The notes below the pieces were generated by a model. The model worked only from the letters and a program-made list of their open reading frames with translations, did not search any database and was not told the origin of the DNA. The position numbers and the translations under genes are program-made. 64,000 nt of DNA from Candidatus Lachnocurva vaginae (lineage in GTDB: Bacteria; Bacillota; Clostridia; Lachnospirales; Lachnospiraceae): the NCBI GenBank assembly GCA_011082265.1, contig CP049781.1, forward strand, positions 434,001-498,000, written 5' to 3'. Every line of letters begins with the position of its first letter. Position 1 is the stretch's first letter. Shown here in pieces: positions 44,417 to 52,985 of the stretch.

Positions 44417-44490
44417 GCTAAAGAGGCTAAAAGGAGCAATTAAGTTAAGCTGAAGAGACTAAAAGGAGCAACTAAGTTAAAAATAATTTA
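44401..44490. repeat. 32-bp tandem repeat spanning the alaS stop codon
   Basis: Copies at 44401-44432, 44433-44464 and a partial third from 44465, beginning GGAGCAGCTAAGTTAAGCTA. The first copy holds the last five codons and the stop of alaS; the others are downstream. Each copy carries AAAGGAGCA, which looks like a Shine-Dalgarno. Confidence 0.9.
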
Positions 44491-44523
44491 GGTGCTAAAA
44501 AACTTAAAAAAGAAGGAGCATTT

Positions 44524-45111
44524 ATGAAAAACAGGGTTAGGCTATTATCAATTTTGCTTGTAGGAGTTATGGCACTTAGCGGGTGTAGTATGAGTGCAAG
44601 TAATAATAATGGTGACAAAAAATCCGATACAAAAAAAGAGACTGTAAAAAAAGATAAAAAGAAAAAGTCTGATAAAAAGAAAGATGAAAAGAAACTGGAA
44701 ATCGGTTTTGAAAATAATATGGCTGTAACTAAGAATTTAAATCTTAAAATAACAGATTATAAGATTTTAAAGCCTAAGGATAAGGGAAATGAAGAAGGGA
44801 AAACTTCTGTTATCGTATTTTATTTTGATGTAACAAATAAATCAGATAAGAAGTATTCTCCGGGAATAGCATGGTCTGAAGTGTTTAAAGAAGGCATAAG
44901 TCAGGAAATCGACGGCAAAAAGGATATTTTGGATGAGAATTTCAAAGTTGAAAAATCTTTAGCTAAAAATGATTTAAAAAATATCGAAAAAGGAAAGACT
45001 GTTTCAAGTGCTATGGCATTCAGTTTAGTAGATGAAAAAGCGGATGTTATGCTATATGCTTTTGACGAAGGTAAAGTAATCGGAAAGCAGGCTTTTAAAC
45101 TTAATAAATAA
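44524..45111 (+). CDS. Lipoprotein with DUF5067-like domain
   Basis: 195 residues. Signal peptide with lipobox LSGC (cysteine about 22), a long lysine-rich linker (about 30-58, repeated KKSDKK), then a beta-rich domain whose pattern (KITDYKILKPK, SVIVFYFDVTNKSDKKYSP) resembles the DUF5067/telomeric-repeat-like extracellular domains of Firmicutes lipoproteins. Membrane-anchored, function unknown. AGAAGGAG precedes the ATG. Confidence 0.8.
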   Translation: MKNRVRLLSILLVGVMALSGCSMSASNNNGDKKSDTKKETVKKDKKKKSDKKKDEKKLEIGFENNMAVTKNLNLKITDYKILKPKDKGNEEGKTSVIVFYFDVTNKSDKKYSPGIAWSEVFKEGISQEIDGKKDILDENFKVEKSLAKNDLKNIEKGKTVSSAMAFSLVDEKADVMLYAFDEGKVIGKQAFKLNK

Positions 45112-45112
45112 G

Positions 45113-45297
45113 AAATCTAAGGTGCGTTTCAACCTATCTTTTAAAAACGATTCAAAAAATCTAAATTCTAGCGTTTGAATTTCTAAAATCTTTAACTCGC
45201 TTCGCTCAGACAGAAAGATTTTTACGAAATTTAAACGAAGAATTTAAACGATTTTTCTCATATATTTTTAAAAGATAGGTTGAAACTTATTAGATTC
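45113..45297. repeat. Long palindromic element forming a roughly 180-nt hairpin
   Basis: Outer arms AATCTAA/TTAGATT (45114-45120, 45290-45296); then a perfect 22-bp pair 45126-45147 and 45265-45286 (begins GTTTCAACCTATC); then imperfect arms (GAATTTCTAAAATCTTT region against AAAGATTTTTACGAAATT) to a central 20-base loop containing CTCGCTTCGCTCAG (45194-45213). No open reading frame, no T-run. It fills the spacer between the lipoprotein and the oxidoreductase. MITE, fold-back element or structured RNA are the options. Confidence 0.85.
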
Positions 45298-45388
45298 ATT
45301 GAGAGTTTGATTATTAAAATATAATTTTATTAATTTCAAACATTTATCCGATTTTAGTATAACAATTAAATTTTATAGGAGAAATTGC

Positions 45389-46426
45389 GTGAGACTTGGT
45401 ATTTTAGGTTCAGGGAAGATTGTTGAAGAATTTTTAACCGTAATTGATAAGCTTGATTTTGAAAGCGTTGATATTTTATCAACCGAAAGATCAAAAGATA
45501 AAGCTGAGAAGATGGCGAAAGATTTTAATCTTCGAGATACTTATACGGACTATGATAAGATGCTTAAAAGTGATATTGATGCCGTGTATGTGGCACTTCC
45601 TAATTTCCTTCATTTTGAATATGCTAAAAAAGCGATTTTGGCAGGGAAAAATGTTATTTGTGAAAAGCCGATAACAAGCACTTTTAGAGAATTTATTGAA
45701 CTTAAAGAACTTGCTTTAAAAAAGAAGTTGTTTTTAATTGAAGCGGTTACGATTCACGAGATGCCTTCGTACATTTCTTTAAAAGAAAAAATAAAAGAGC
45801 TTGGCGATTTAAAACTTATTTGCCTTAATTATTCTCAGTACTCTTCACGGTACAATGCATTTATGGAAGGAAAGAAGGCACCGGTTTTTGATTATCATAA
45901 ATCGGGAGGCGTTTTATACGACCTTAATGTATACAATGTAAATTTTGTGGTCGGATTATTTGGAAAGCCGGTAAAGATTTCTTATACCGCAAATGTGAAA
46001 GAAAATGTTGATACAAGCGGGATTATGGTTTTAGAATATCCGGGATTCAGAGCGGTGTTAGTTGGAGCAAAAGATACCGAAACAGGATTTATTAATGCAG
46101 TCGAAGGAACAAAAGCTCATATTGAAATCAATATGCCGGTTTCAAGAATGACAGGATATAAGCTTATTTACAATAAAAAAATCTCCGGAAATTCAATAGA
46201 TTATGAAAATGTAGAGTATAAAAACACAGGGTATGAAAATATAGAGTATAAAGATAAAGATAAACATCATGCAATGTATTATGAATTTACTGAATTTAAA
46301 AGGATGATAGAAAATAAAGACTACGAAAAGATGAACGAATTACTTTCTATTTCCGAAACGGTTTCCTATATCTTAGAAAAAGGAAGAAAGGACGCCGGAA
46401 TATATTTTGATGCCGATATGAAGTAA
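45389..46426 (+). CDS. Gfo/Idh/MocA-family oxidoreductase
   Basis: 345-residue NAD(P)-dependent sugar or polyol oxidoreductase. It starts at GTG behind AGGAG, with the Rossmann motif RLGILGSGKIVEEFL, the family strand AVYVALPNFLHFEYAKKAIL and the catalytic-lysine motif VICEKPITS. A C-terminal alpha/beta domain follows. Near residues 271-292 an imperfect repeat (YENVEYKNTG, YENIEYKDKD) arises from a 30-bp tandem duplication (46202-46252). The substrate is unknown. Confidence 0.9.
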   Translation: MRLGILGSGKIVEEFLTVIDKLDFESVDILSTERSKDKAEKMAKDFNLRDTYTDYDKMLKSDIDAVYVALPNFLHFEYAKKAILAGKNVICEKPITSTFREFIELKELALKKKLFLIEAVTIHEMPSYISLKEKIKELGDLKLICLNYSQYSSRYNAFMEGKKAPVFDYHKSGGVLYDLNVYNVNFVVGLFGKPVKISYTANVKENVDTSGIMVLEYPGFRAVLVGAKDTETGFINAVEGTKAHIEINMPVSRMTGYKLIYNKKISGNSIDYENVEYKNTGYENIEYKDKDKHHAMYYEFTEFKRMIENKDYEKMNELLSISETVSYILEKGRKDAGIYFDADMK

Positions 46427-46485
46427 GCACGACATATATTTTAACTTCCATGTTACGTGGATATAGTAAATAATGTTAATTAATA

Positions 46486-46548
46486 TACCGCCTTAGTTTT
46501 AAAGCACGAAACAAAAAATTTGACGCTTTAAAACTATGGTGGTATAAT
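46486..46548 (+). promoter_or_regulatory. Promoter of the DNA methyltransferase overlapping an inverted repeat
   Basis: Promoter: TTGACG (46520-46525), 17-base spacer, TATAAT (46543-46548). A 20-base inverted repeat with three mismatches has arms 46486-46505 (TACCGCCTTAGTTTTAAAGC) and 46525-46544 (GCTTTAAAACTATGGTGGTA); the right arm covers the whole spacer. A protein bound there would block RNA polymerase. The N-terminal HTH of the enzyme itself is the obvious candidate. Confidence 0.8.
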
Positions 46549-46588
46549 TGCTTATATATATAAAATATAAAGGAGATTATTTGATTAT

Positions 46589-48154
46589 ATGAAAGCATGC
46601 TACACTAAACTTTGGAAAAAATTAATAGATAATCAAATGAATAAAACGGATTTACGTAAAAAAGCAAAGATAAGCAGCAGTACGCTTGCTAAGATGAGTA
46701 AGCAAGAAATGATTAGCTCAGATGTACTATCCAAAATATGTAATACGTTGAAATGTAGCATTGATGAAGTGGTGGATCTCGTACCTGATGATAATGAGGA
46801 ATTTATTGTTGAAAATAATCCTAATAAATTAAAAGTTATATCTTTATTTTCAGGAGCAGGAGGCATGGATTTAGGGTTTCTAAATGCCGGTTTTGAAATT
46901 ATATGGGCTAATGATTTTTTTAAAGATGCGGTAAATTCTTATAGGAAAAATGTCGGAAAACATATAGTATATGGAGATATTACTAAAATATCAGATAAAG
47001 ATATTCCGGATGGAGCTGATGTTATTATAGGCGGATTCCCATGTCAAGGATTTTCTGTTGCAAATATTAAACGATCCATGAAAGATCGAAGGAATTTTTT
47101 ATATAAAGAAATGTTAAGAATCATTGCAGATAAAAAACCTAAATTTTTTGTGGCAGAAAACGTTAAAGGTTTATTATCTATTGAAAATGGAAAAGTTTTT
47201 AAAATGATAAAATCTGATTTTGAAAACTTAAAAGATAAAAATGGAAATCCAATTGGATATAATGTTGATGCGAGAATTTTAAATGCCGCTGAGTATGGAG
47301 TTCCACAAAATAGAGAACGTTTGGTTATTATGGGAAATAGAATAGGAATTGATAATCCTTATCCGAAGCCTACTCATTATATAGAAACATCTTTAAATAG
47401 CAAAAACTTATTACCTGCTATGACAACAAAGCAGGCTATAGGTTTTTTACTTAATAAGAAAATTACTAATAATGAGATAATTATCAGTAAAAAAGAGTTA
47501 GAAGAACATATACAAAAAATGAATATAGCTGATGTTTCGGGATTTTATGCGAATTTGGGTGTCAGTCAGAATGAAGAAAAATATACTATTAAAAATCATA
47601 TAGCGTCAGAAAATGTTGCAGATAAATTTTGGGGAAGAAAATATGAAGTTAATCAGCACGATATTTGTAATTATTTAAGATATTGGAGAGATAAGTCCGG
47701 TTGGACAACAAAAAAAGTTGACAAGCATTTTGGATATTCTTATACTGCAGGTCATTGGTTTAGAAAAGATAATAATTCAGGAAGTATTCCAAAACCGGAA
47801 GATTGGTGGGAATTAAAAAAAATTTTTGGCTTTGATGACAAATATGATAAGCAAGTAACTACGTTAATTGAGAAAAAAATAAAATTTGAGCAATCACTAA
47901 GAATTACTAACTGGGACAGACCTAGTGACACTATTACCGCCACTAGTCCTGAAATAGCAGTAAATAAGAAAAGAAGATTAAGCGTTAGAGAATGTGCTAT
48001 ATTGCAAACATTTCCATTAGGCTATGAATTTACCGGAAGTTTAAACAAAATGTACACTCAAATAGGAAATGCTGTCCCGGTTAGGCTAGCTACACAAATT
48101 GCAAATGAAATTTGTAAAGCAATCGAAAAGTATAATGAATCAAATAAAAAATGA
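46589..48154 (+). CDS. 5-methylcytosine DNA methyltransferase with N-terminal HTH domain (type II R-M)
   Basis: 521 residues. Residues 1-65 form an XRE-like helix-turn-helix (NKTDLRKKAKISSSTLAKMS). The Dcm-type core follows: motif I VISLFSGAGGMDLGFLNAGF, motif IV GGFPCQGFSVAN with catalytic Cys152, motif VI FFVAENVKGL, motif VIII QNRERLVIMG, and motif X TQIGNAVPVRLA. The target-recognition region contains a second HTH-like segment (NYLRYWRDKSGWTTKKVDKH, then HWFRKDNNSGSIP). Such HTH-fused methyltransferases often repress their own promoter. It converges with the nuclease gene, ends 6 bases apart, and is absent of a strong Shine-Dalgarno (AGGAG at 13 bases). Confidence 0.93.
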   Translation: MKACYTKLWKKLIDNQMNKTDLRKKAKISSSTLAKMSKQEMISSDVLSKICNTLKCSIDEVVDLVPDDNEEFIVENNPNKLKVISLFSGAGGMDLGFLNAGFEIIWANDFFKDAVNSYRKNVGKHIVYGDITKISDKDIPDGADVIIGGFPCQGFSVANIKRSMKDRRNFLYKEMLRIIADKKPKFFVAENVKGLLSIENGKVFKMIKSDFENLKDKNGNPIGYNVDARILNAAEYGVPQNRERLVIMGNRIGIDNPYPKPTHYIETSLNSKNLLPAMTTKQAIGFLLNKKITNNEIIISKKELEEHIQKMNIADVSGFYANLGVSQNEEKYTIKNHIASENVADKFWGRKYEVNQHDICNYLRYWRDKSGWTTKKVDKHFGYSYTAGHWFRKDNNSGSIPKPEDWWELKKIFGFDDKYDKQVTTLIEKKIKFEQSLRITNWDRPSDTITATSPEIAVNKKRRLSVRECAILQTFPLGYEFTGSLNKMYTQIGNAVPVRLATQIANEICKAIEKYNESNKK

Positions 48155-48160
48155 GTATTA

Positions 48161-48979
48161 TTAATTTAATGTTGGATCAAAATTATCAAGATAGAATTTT
48201 AGCTTTTTCTTTACGTAGTCAGACATATCAGGATTTTTATGAATAATTCTTACTCTCTTTTCATTACCGTTTAATAATTCAAAGTTCGGTACTGCACTAA
48301 AATTAAATCTTGCTTTACCGGGATTTTTGCCGGCTTTTAAAGGTCTGGATTTATACTTCTCTTTTAATCTGCCGTTAGGAAGGCACATAATAGAAATTAG
48401 TTCACATTTTTGAGTCACGGAACTATTTAACATACATACAAAATATGTTAAGGTTATTTTTTTAGTGCCATCTGATTTAGTATAAAATACAGGTAAGTTG
48501 GGCTTATATATTTCATTATTACCGTTAGTTTTTAGTATTTCAGCACTATATGAATTTTGATTTTCACCAACAAAAATACAAGTATTGAAATCTCCTATGT
48601 TATCATTTTTACTTGTGCCTTCATTTGTTGTTACGCTTTTTAAATCAATATGTATATAAGCATCTTCTACTTCAAAAAACAAATCGGAGCTTACAGGACA
48701 AGAATTCGGTTGACCAGCAATTTTACCATTAAGAAGAGCATATACAATTCTTTCACTTCCTACGTCAAATTCTGATATACCGCTGTTATTATTGCCATAA
48801 AGTCCTTTCCAATCGTTTAAAATTTCCTCTTTTGAAAGCATTCCACGGACGATATCATCTTCTGCAAATTTCAAAAAATACCAATATTTCATCAAATATT
48901 TGTATTCTAATTGCTCAATTTCCTCAAGCGTTAGTTGATCTGCTTGTTTATGATTAATATCATACATATTAAAATCCAT
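48161..48979 (-). CDS. Probable type II restriction endonuclease (PD-(D/E)XK-like)
   Basis: 272 residues. The sequence GSERIVYALLNGK, then SSDLFFEV, then YIHIDLKSV gives Glu76...Asp99...Asp112-x-Lys114, the spacing of a PD-(D/E)XK active site, with the acidic helix before it. No membrane segment. The gene faces the methyltransferase tail to tail, as in many type II systems. The cut site cannot be read from the sequence. The start at 48979 has a modest AAAGGA 13 bases upstream; Met5 is an alternative. Nuclease family assigned by motif and context. Confidence 0.75.
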   Translation of the reverse strand: MDFNMYDINHKQADQLTLEEIEQLEYKYLMKYWYFLKFAEDDIVRGMLSKEEILNDWKGLYGNNNSGISEFDVGSERIVYALLNGKIAGQPNSCPVSSDLFFEVEDAYIHIDLKSVTTNEGTSKNDNIGDFNTCIFVGENQNSYSAEILKTNGNNEIYKPNLPVFYTKSDGTKKITLTYFVCMLNSSVTQKCELISIMCLPNGRLKEKYKSRPLKAGKNPGKARFNFSAVPNFELLNGNEKRVRIIHKNPDMSDYVKKKLKFYLDNFDPTLN

Positions 48980-49128
48980 CGTAATATCACATCCTTTACA
49001 GAATACATATAAAAATTAAATTTAGTTAATTATATCAAAAAAAATATAAAAAGTAATGTTATATATTGACGAACATATGTTTGACTGATAAGCTATTAAT
49101 AGGCGTTGATTATGTAAGGAGGGTATAT

Positions 49129-49356
49129 ATGTTTGCAATGAATCTTTTAGATGTTACCGACCATGATACAGAATATGGAATGCTAATTTGCTGTAATAAT
49201 GATATTGACGAGAATATCATACAAAATAAAGTTATGGAAATAAAAAACATATTTGAAGCTAATAAAGAAGATTGGAATATTAGGGATATTATTAGTAAGA
49301 TGCCAAAAAATTGGCAAATTATTTTGCAACCTATTAGTAAAAATATTATGATATAA
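49129..49356 (+). CDS. 75-residue protein of unknown function next to the R-M system
   Basis: Acidic small protein (MFAMNLLDVTDHDTEYGMLI start) with a strong AAGGAGGG (49117-49123) five bases before its ATG at 49129; an upstream in-frame start at 49066 would add 21 residues and lacks a binding site. No HTH, membrane segment or cysteine motif. It is divergent from the restriction gene and 150 bases from it, so it may share regulatory DNA. I do not recognise it; it is not a typical C (controller) protein because no HTH is visible. Confidence 0.6.
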   Translation: MFAMNLLDVTDHDTEYGMLICCNNDIDENIIQNKVMEIKNIFEANKEDWNIRDIISKMPKNWQIILQPISKNIMI

Positions 49357-49435
49357 AAGCCATGTATTTATATGTATAGTAAAAATAATGGGTATATTTT
49401 CTAAAATGTAATAAAATCATAATTTAGGAAATATA

Positions 49436-49464
49436 TTGACGAAACCTTGATTTACGGTTATAAT
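49436..49464 (+). promoter_or_regulatory. Strong promoter of rpsU
   Basis: TTGACG (49436-49441), 17-base spacer, perfect TATAAT (49459-49464), about 70 bases upstream of rpsU. Confidence 0.85.
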
Positions 49465-49532
49465 CAACTTCGTGCAATGAAATTTAATTTGAATCGGCAC
49501 AATACGCAACCGGAGGGAGGTTGGTTAGAAGA

Positions 49533-49709
49533 ATGGCAACTGTTATCGTAAAAGAGAATGAGTCTCTGGACAGTGCGTTACGCAGATTCAAGAGAAGCTG
49601 TGCTAAGGCAGGAATTCAGCAGGAAATTCGTAAGAGAGAGCATTATGAAAAGCCTTCTGTAAAGCGAAAGAAAAAGTCTGAAGCTGCTCGTAAGCGTAAG
49701 TTCAAATAA
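49533..49709 (+). CDS. rpsU: 30S ribosomal protein S21
   Basis: 58 residues, basic, matching bS21 throughout (MATVIVKENESLDSALRRFK, then RKREHYEKPSVKRKKKSEAA). A TTG at 49521 is in frame, but bS21 proteins begin at the MATV methionine; GGAGGGAGG (49512-49520) lies 12 bases before it. It has its own promoter and terminator. Located in a common Firmicutes position near translation genes. Confidence 0.96.
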   Translation: MATVIVKENESLDSALRRFKRSCAKAGIQQEIRKREHYEKPSVKRKKKSEAARKRKFK

Positions 49710-49719
49710 GAACGATTAG

Positions 49720-49748
49720 AGTCTCTGCTAAAGCGGAGACTTTTTTTG
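49720..49748 (+). terminator. Terminator of rpsU
   Basis: AGTCTCTGC (49720-49728) and GCGGAGACT (49733-49741) with one T-G wobble and a T-run to 49748. prfC starts 33 bases later and may rely on read-through. Confidence 0.88.
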
Positions 49749-49780
49749 AATTAAAAATAAATTTAAGCAGGAGAATAATT

Positions 49781-51376
49781 TTGAAATTAGCATTACTTAA
49801 GAAAGAAATAGAAAAGAGAAGAACCTTTGCGATTATTTCTCACCCGGATGCCGGAAAGACTACACTTACAGAGAAATTCCTTCTTTATGGAGGACAGATT
49901 AACGAAGCAGGTTCCGTAAAAGGAAAAGCAACAGCAAGACATGCTGTATCGGATTGGATGGAAATTGAAAAGCAAAGAGGAATTTCTGTAACATCTTCAG
50001 TTCTTCAATTTAGATATAATAATATGTGCATTAACCTTCTTGATACGCCCGGACATCAGGATTTCTCCGAAGATACATACAGAACTTTGATGGCTGCGGA
50101 CTCTGCAGTCATGGTAATTGACGGTGCTAAGGGAGTTGAGCCGCAGACAAGAAAGCTTTTTAAAGTCTGCGTTATGAGGCATATTCCGATTTTTACATTT
50201 ATAAATAAAATGGATAGAGATGCCATGGATACATTTTCTTTGATGGACGATATCGAAAAAGAACTCGGTATAGAAACTTGTCCTATAAACTGGCCAATAG
50301 GCTCAGGAAAGAATTTTAAGGGCGTTTATGATAGAAAAAGTCAGGATGTTTTACTTTTTTTTGATACAAAAAAGGGAACAAAAGAAGGACACATAGAAGA
50401 AATCAATATAAAAGATTCCAAGATAAATGATATTTTATCTAAAGGAGAAATAGATAATTTAGTAGGAGAAATGGAACTTCTTGACGGAGCGGGAGTTCCG
50501 CTTTCTATGGAAAAAGTTAAAGTAGGAGAGCAGACACCCGTATTTTTCGGATCGGCACTTACAAATTTTGGAGTGGAAACATTTTTAAATCACTTCCTTA
50601 AAATGACACAGGCTCCTTTAAAGAGACATTCTGATATAGGAGATATTGATCCTTTCTCAGAAGATTTTTCCGCATTTGTATTTAAAATTCAAGCGAATAT
50701 GAATAAAAATCATAGAGATAGAATTGCATTTATGAGAATTTGCTCAGGTTATTTTACAGCAGGAATGGAAGCTTTTCATGTGCAAGGAAATAAAATCGTA
50801 AAGCTTTCAAAACCGCAAACTATGATGGCAGATGAAAGACATATGATAAATGAAGCCTGTGCAGGGGATATCATAGGGATATTTGATCCCGGAATATATT
50901 CGATAGGAGATACAATCACAACTTCAAAAGAAAAATTCAAGTTTGATGGAATTCCAACTTTTGCACCGGAACATTTTGCAAGAATAAGACAAAAAGATAC
51001 GATGAAAAGAAAGCAATTTACAAAAGGAATTATGCAGATTGCTCAGGAAGGTGCAATTCAGATTTTTCAGGAATACAACACTGGACTTGAAGAAGTAATC
51101 GTAGGCGTTGTAGGAGTTCTACAATTCGACGTTTTAAAATTTAGACTTAAAAGTGAGTACGGAGTGGAAATTATTATGGAAAATCTTCCATATGCATATT
51201 TACGTTGGATTGAAAATGAAGACATTGATCTTGATAGCATAAATGGTACAAGTGATATGAAAAAAGTTAAGGACTTAAAGGATCGACCGCTTCTTTTATT
51301 TGTAAATGAGTGGAGTATAAAGATGACGGAAGATAGAAACAAAGGGCTTATTTTAGAAGAATTCGGAAAAGCATAA
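49781..51376 (+). CDS. prfC: Peptide chain release factor 3
   Basis: GTPase that recycles RF1/RF2 after termination; 531 residues. It starts at TTG with AGGAG seven bases upstream and no better ATG. Motifs: G1 SHPDAGKTTLTE, G2 region RGISVTSS, G3 DTPGHQDFSEDTYRTL, G4 NKMD, then EF-G-like domain 2 and the RF3 C-terminal domain (ILEEFG end). The signature RFLYGG-type LLYGG follows the P-loop. In 51377-51564 I see A/T-rich DNA and a TATAAT (51528-51533) that may be the eno -10 box without a good -35. Confidence 0.95.
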   Translation: MKLALLKKEIEKRRTFAIISHPDAGKTTLTEKFLLYGGQINEAGSVKGKATARHAVSDWMEIEKQRGISVTSSVLQFRYNNMCINLLDTPGHQDFSEDTYRTLMAADSAVMVIDGAKGVEPQTRKLFKVCVMRHIPIFTFINKMDRDAMDTFSLMDDIEKELGIETCPINWPIGSGKNFKGVYDRKSQDVLLFFDTKKGTKEGHIEEINIKDSKINDILSKGEIDNLVGEMELLDGAGVPLSMEKVKVGEQTPVFFGSALTNFGVETFLNHFLKMTQAPLKRHSDIGDIDPFSEDFSAFVFKIQANMNKNHRDRIAFMRICSGYFTAGMEAFHVQGNKIVKLSKPQTMMADERHMINEACAGDIIGIFDPGIYSIGDTITTSKEKFKFDGIPTFAPEHFARIRQKDTMKRKQFTKGIMQIAQEGAIQIFQEYNTGLEEVIVGVVGVLQFDVLKFRLKSEYGVEIIMENLPYAYLRWIENEDIDLDSINGTSDMKKVKDLKDRPLLLFVNEWSIKMTEDRNKGLILEEFGKA

Positions 51377-51564
51377 GGAGATTGGATTTACTGAATGAAT
51401 TTTATGAAGAGTTACTGCTTTTTCATTGAATTTAAAAAAGTGACATGATTTTTTTTTGAAATTTTGAAAAGAATAAAAAACAAAAAAAATTTTACTTTTG
51501 AAACTACCCTTTTTAAAAAAGAAAGTGTATAATTGTTAAAGATGAATAAAAGGAGGTAACACGA

Positions 51565-52863
51565 ATGAGTTATTTAACTATCGAAAAAGTAATAGGTCGT
51601 GAAATTTTGGATTCAAGAGGAAATCCTACAGTTGAAGCTGAAGTTTGGCTTGAAGACGGAACAGTCGGCAGAGGAACTGCTCCAAGCGGTGCTTCAACAG
51701 GAGAATTTGAAGCACTTGAACTTAGAGATAACGACAAAAAGCGTTACGGCGGAAAAGGTGTAGAGAAAGCTGTTAAGAATATCAACACACTTATTAGTGA
51801 TGCAGTTGTAGGCCTTGAAGCTGATGATATCTATGCAGTTGATAAGGCTATGCTTGATGTTGACGGAACAGAGGATAAGTCAAAGCTTGGTGCAAACGCT
51901 ATTCTTGCTGTTTCAATCGCAGCAGCAAGAGCAGCAAGCATTTCTCTTGATATTCCTCTTTACAGATTTTTAGGAGGATTACAAGGAACAGAGCTTCCTG
52001 TACCTATGATGAATATCTTAAACGGCGGTGCACATGCTACTAACACAGTAGATACACAGGAATTTATGATTATGCCTGTAGGTGCTCCTTCATTTAAGGA
52101 AGCTCTTCGTTGGTGTTCAGAAGTATTCCATGCACTTCAGAAATTATTAAAATCAAAAGGTCTTGCAACTTCAGTAGGTGATGAAGGAGGATTTGCTCCT
52201 AATCTTTCTACAGATGAAGAAACAATAGAGACTATCCTTGAAGCTGTTAAAGAAGCAGGCTATGAACCAGGCAAGGATTTCATGATTGCTATGGATGCAG
52301 CAGCTTCAGAATGGAAGAGCGAAAAAGGAAAAGGATTCTATCATCAGCCTAAGTCAGGAAAAGACTTTACAACGGATGAACTTATTGAACATTGGGAGAA
52401 GATTGTTGATAAATATCCTATTGTTTCACTTGAAGATGGACTTGATGAAGAAGACTGGGAAGGCTGGCAGAAGATTACAAAGAAAATTGGACATAAGGTT
52501 CAGCTTGTAGGTGATGACTTATTCGTTACAAATACAAAGAGACTTAAAAAAGGTATTGATATGGGATGTGCTAACTCAATCCTTATTAAGCTTAATCAGA
52601 TTGGTTCTGTTTCAGAAACTCTTGAAGCAATCAAAATGGCTCACAAGGCAGGTTATACAGCAATTGCTTCACATAGATCAGGTGAAACAGCTGATACAAC
52701 TATCGCAGACCTTGCAGTAGCTCTTAATACAAGACAGATTAAGACAGGTGCTCCAAGCAGATCTGAACGTGTTGCTAAATACAATCAGTTACTTAGAATT
52801 GAAGAAGAGTTAGGCTCTGCAGCAGGTTATGCAGGAATGAAAGCTTTTTCATTTGCTAAATAA
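51565..52863 (+). CDS. eno: Enolase
   Basis: Interconverts 2-phosphoglycerate and phosphoenolpyruvate; 432 residues. MSYLTIEKVIGREILDSRGN is the standard start; APSGASTGEFEA is the conserved loop; metal ligands in AMDAAASEW, LEDGLDEEDW and LVGDDLFVTN; catalytic SHRSGETADT. AAGGAGGT precedes the ATG. The base composition is less AT-rich than its neighbours, as expected for a highly expressed gene. It ends before a strong terminator. Confidence 0.97.
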   Translation: MSYLTIEKVIGREILDSRGNPTVEAEVWLEDGTVGRGTAPSGASTGEFEALELRDNDKKRYGGKGVEKAVKNINTLISDAVVGLEADDIYAVDKAMLDVDGTEDKSKLGANAILAVSIAAARAASISLDIPLYRFLGGLQGTELPVPMMNILNGGAHATNTVDTQEFMIMPVGAPSFKEALRWCSEVFHALQKLLKSKGLATSVGDEGGFAPNLSTDEETIETILEAVKEAGYEPGKDFMIAMDAAASEWKSEKGKGFYHQPKSGKDFTTDELIEHWEKIVDKYPIVSLEDGLDEEDWEGWQKITKKIGHKVQLVGDDLFVTNTKRLKKGIDMGCANSILIKLNQIGSVSETLEAIKMAHKAGYTAIASHRSGETADTTIADLAVALNTRQIKTGAPSRSERVAKYNQLLRIEEELGSAAGYAGMKAFSFAK

Positions 52864-52937
52864 AAGAATAGTGTGAATTTAGCTATAGTTTATATGATTT
52901 TTAAATTTATATATTCTTTAATAAAAAAGATTTTTTT

Positions 52938-52974
52938 AGAAGTGTTGATTATTTTAGTCGACACTTCTTTTTTT
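52938..52974 (+). terminator. Terminator of eno
   Basis: AGAAGTGTTGA (52938-52948) and TCGACACTTCT (52958-52968) with one T-G wobble, followed by TTTTTT. Confidence 0.88.
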
Positions 52975-52985
52975 GTTAAAATTAT

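Noticed and set aside
45126..45286. The large palindrome as an ordinary transcription terminator
   Set aside because: The stem is far too long, AT-rich and without a following T-run.
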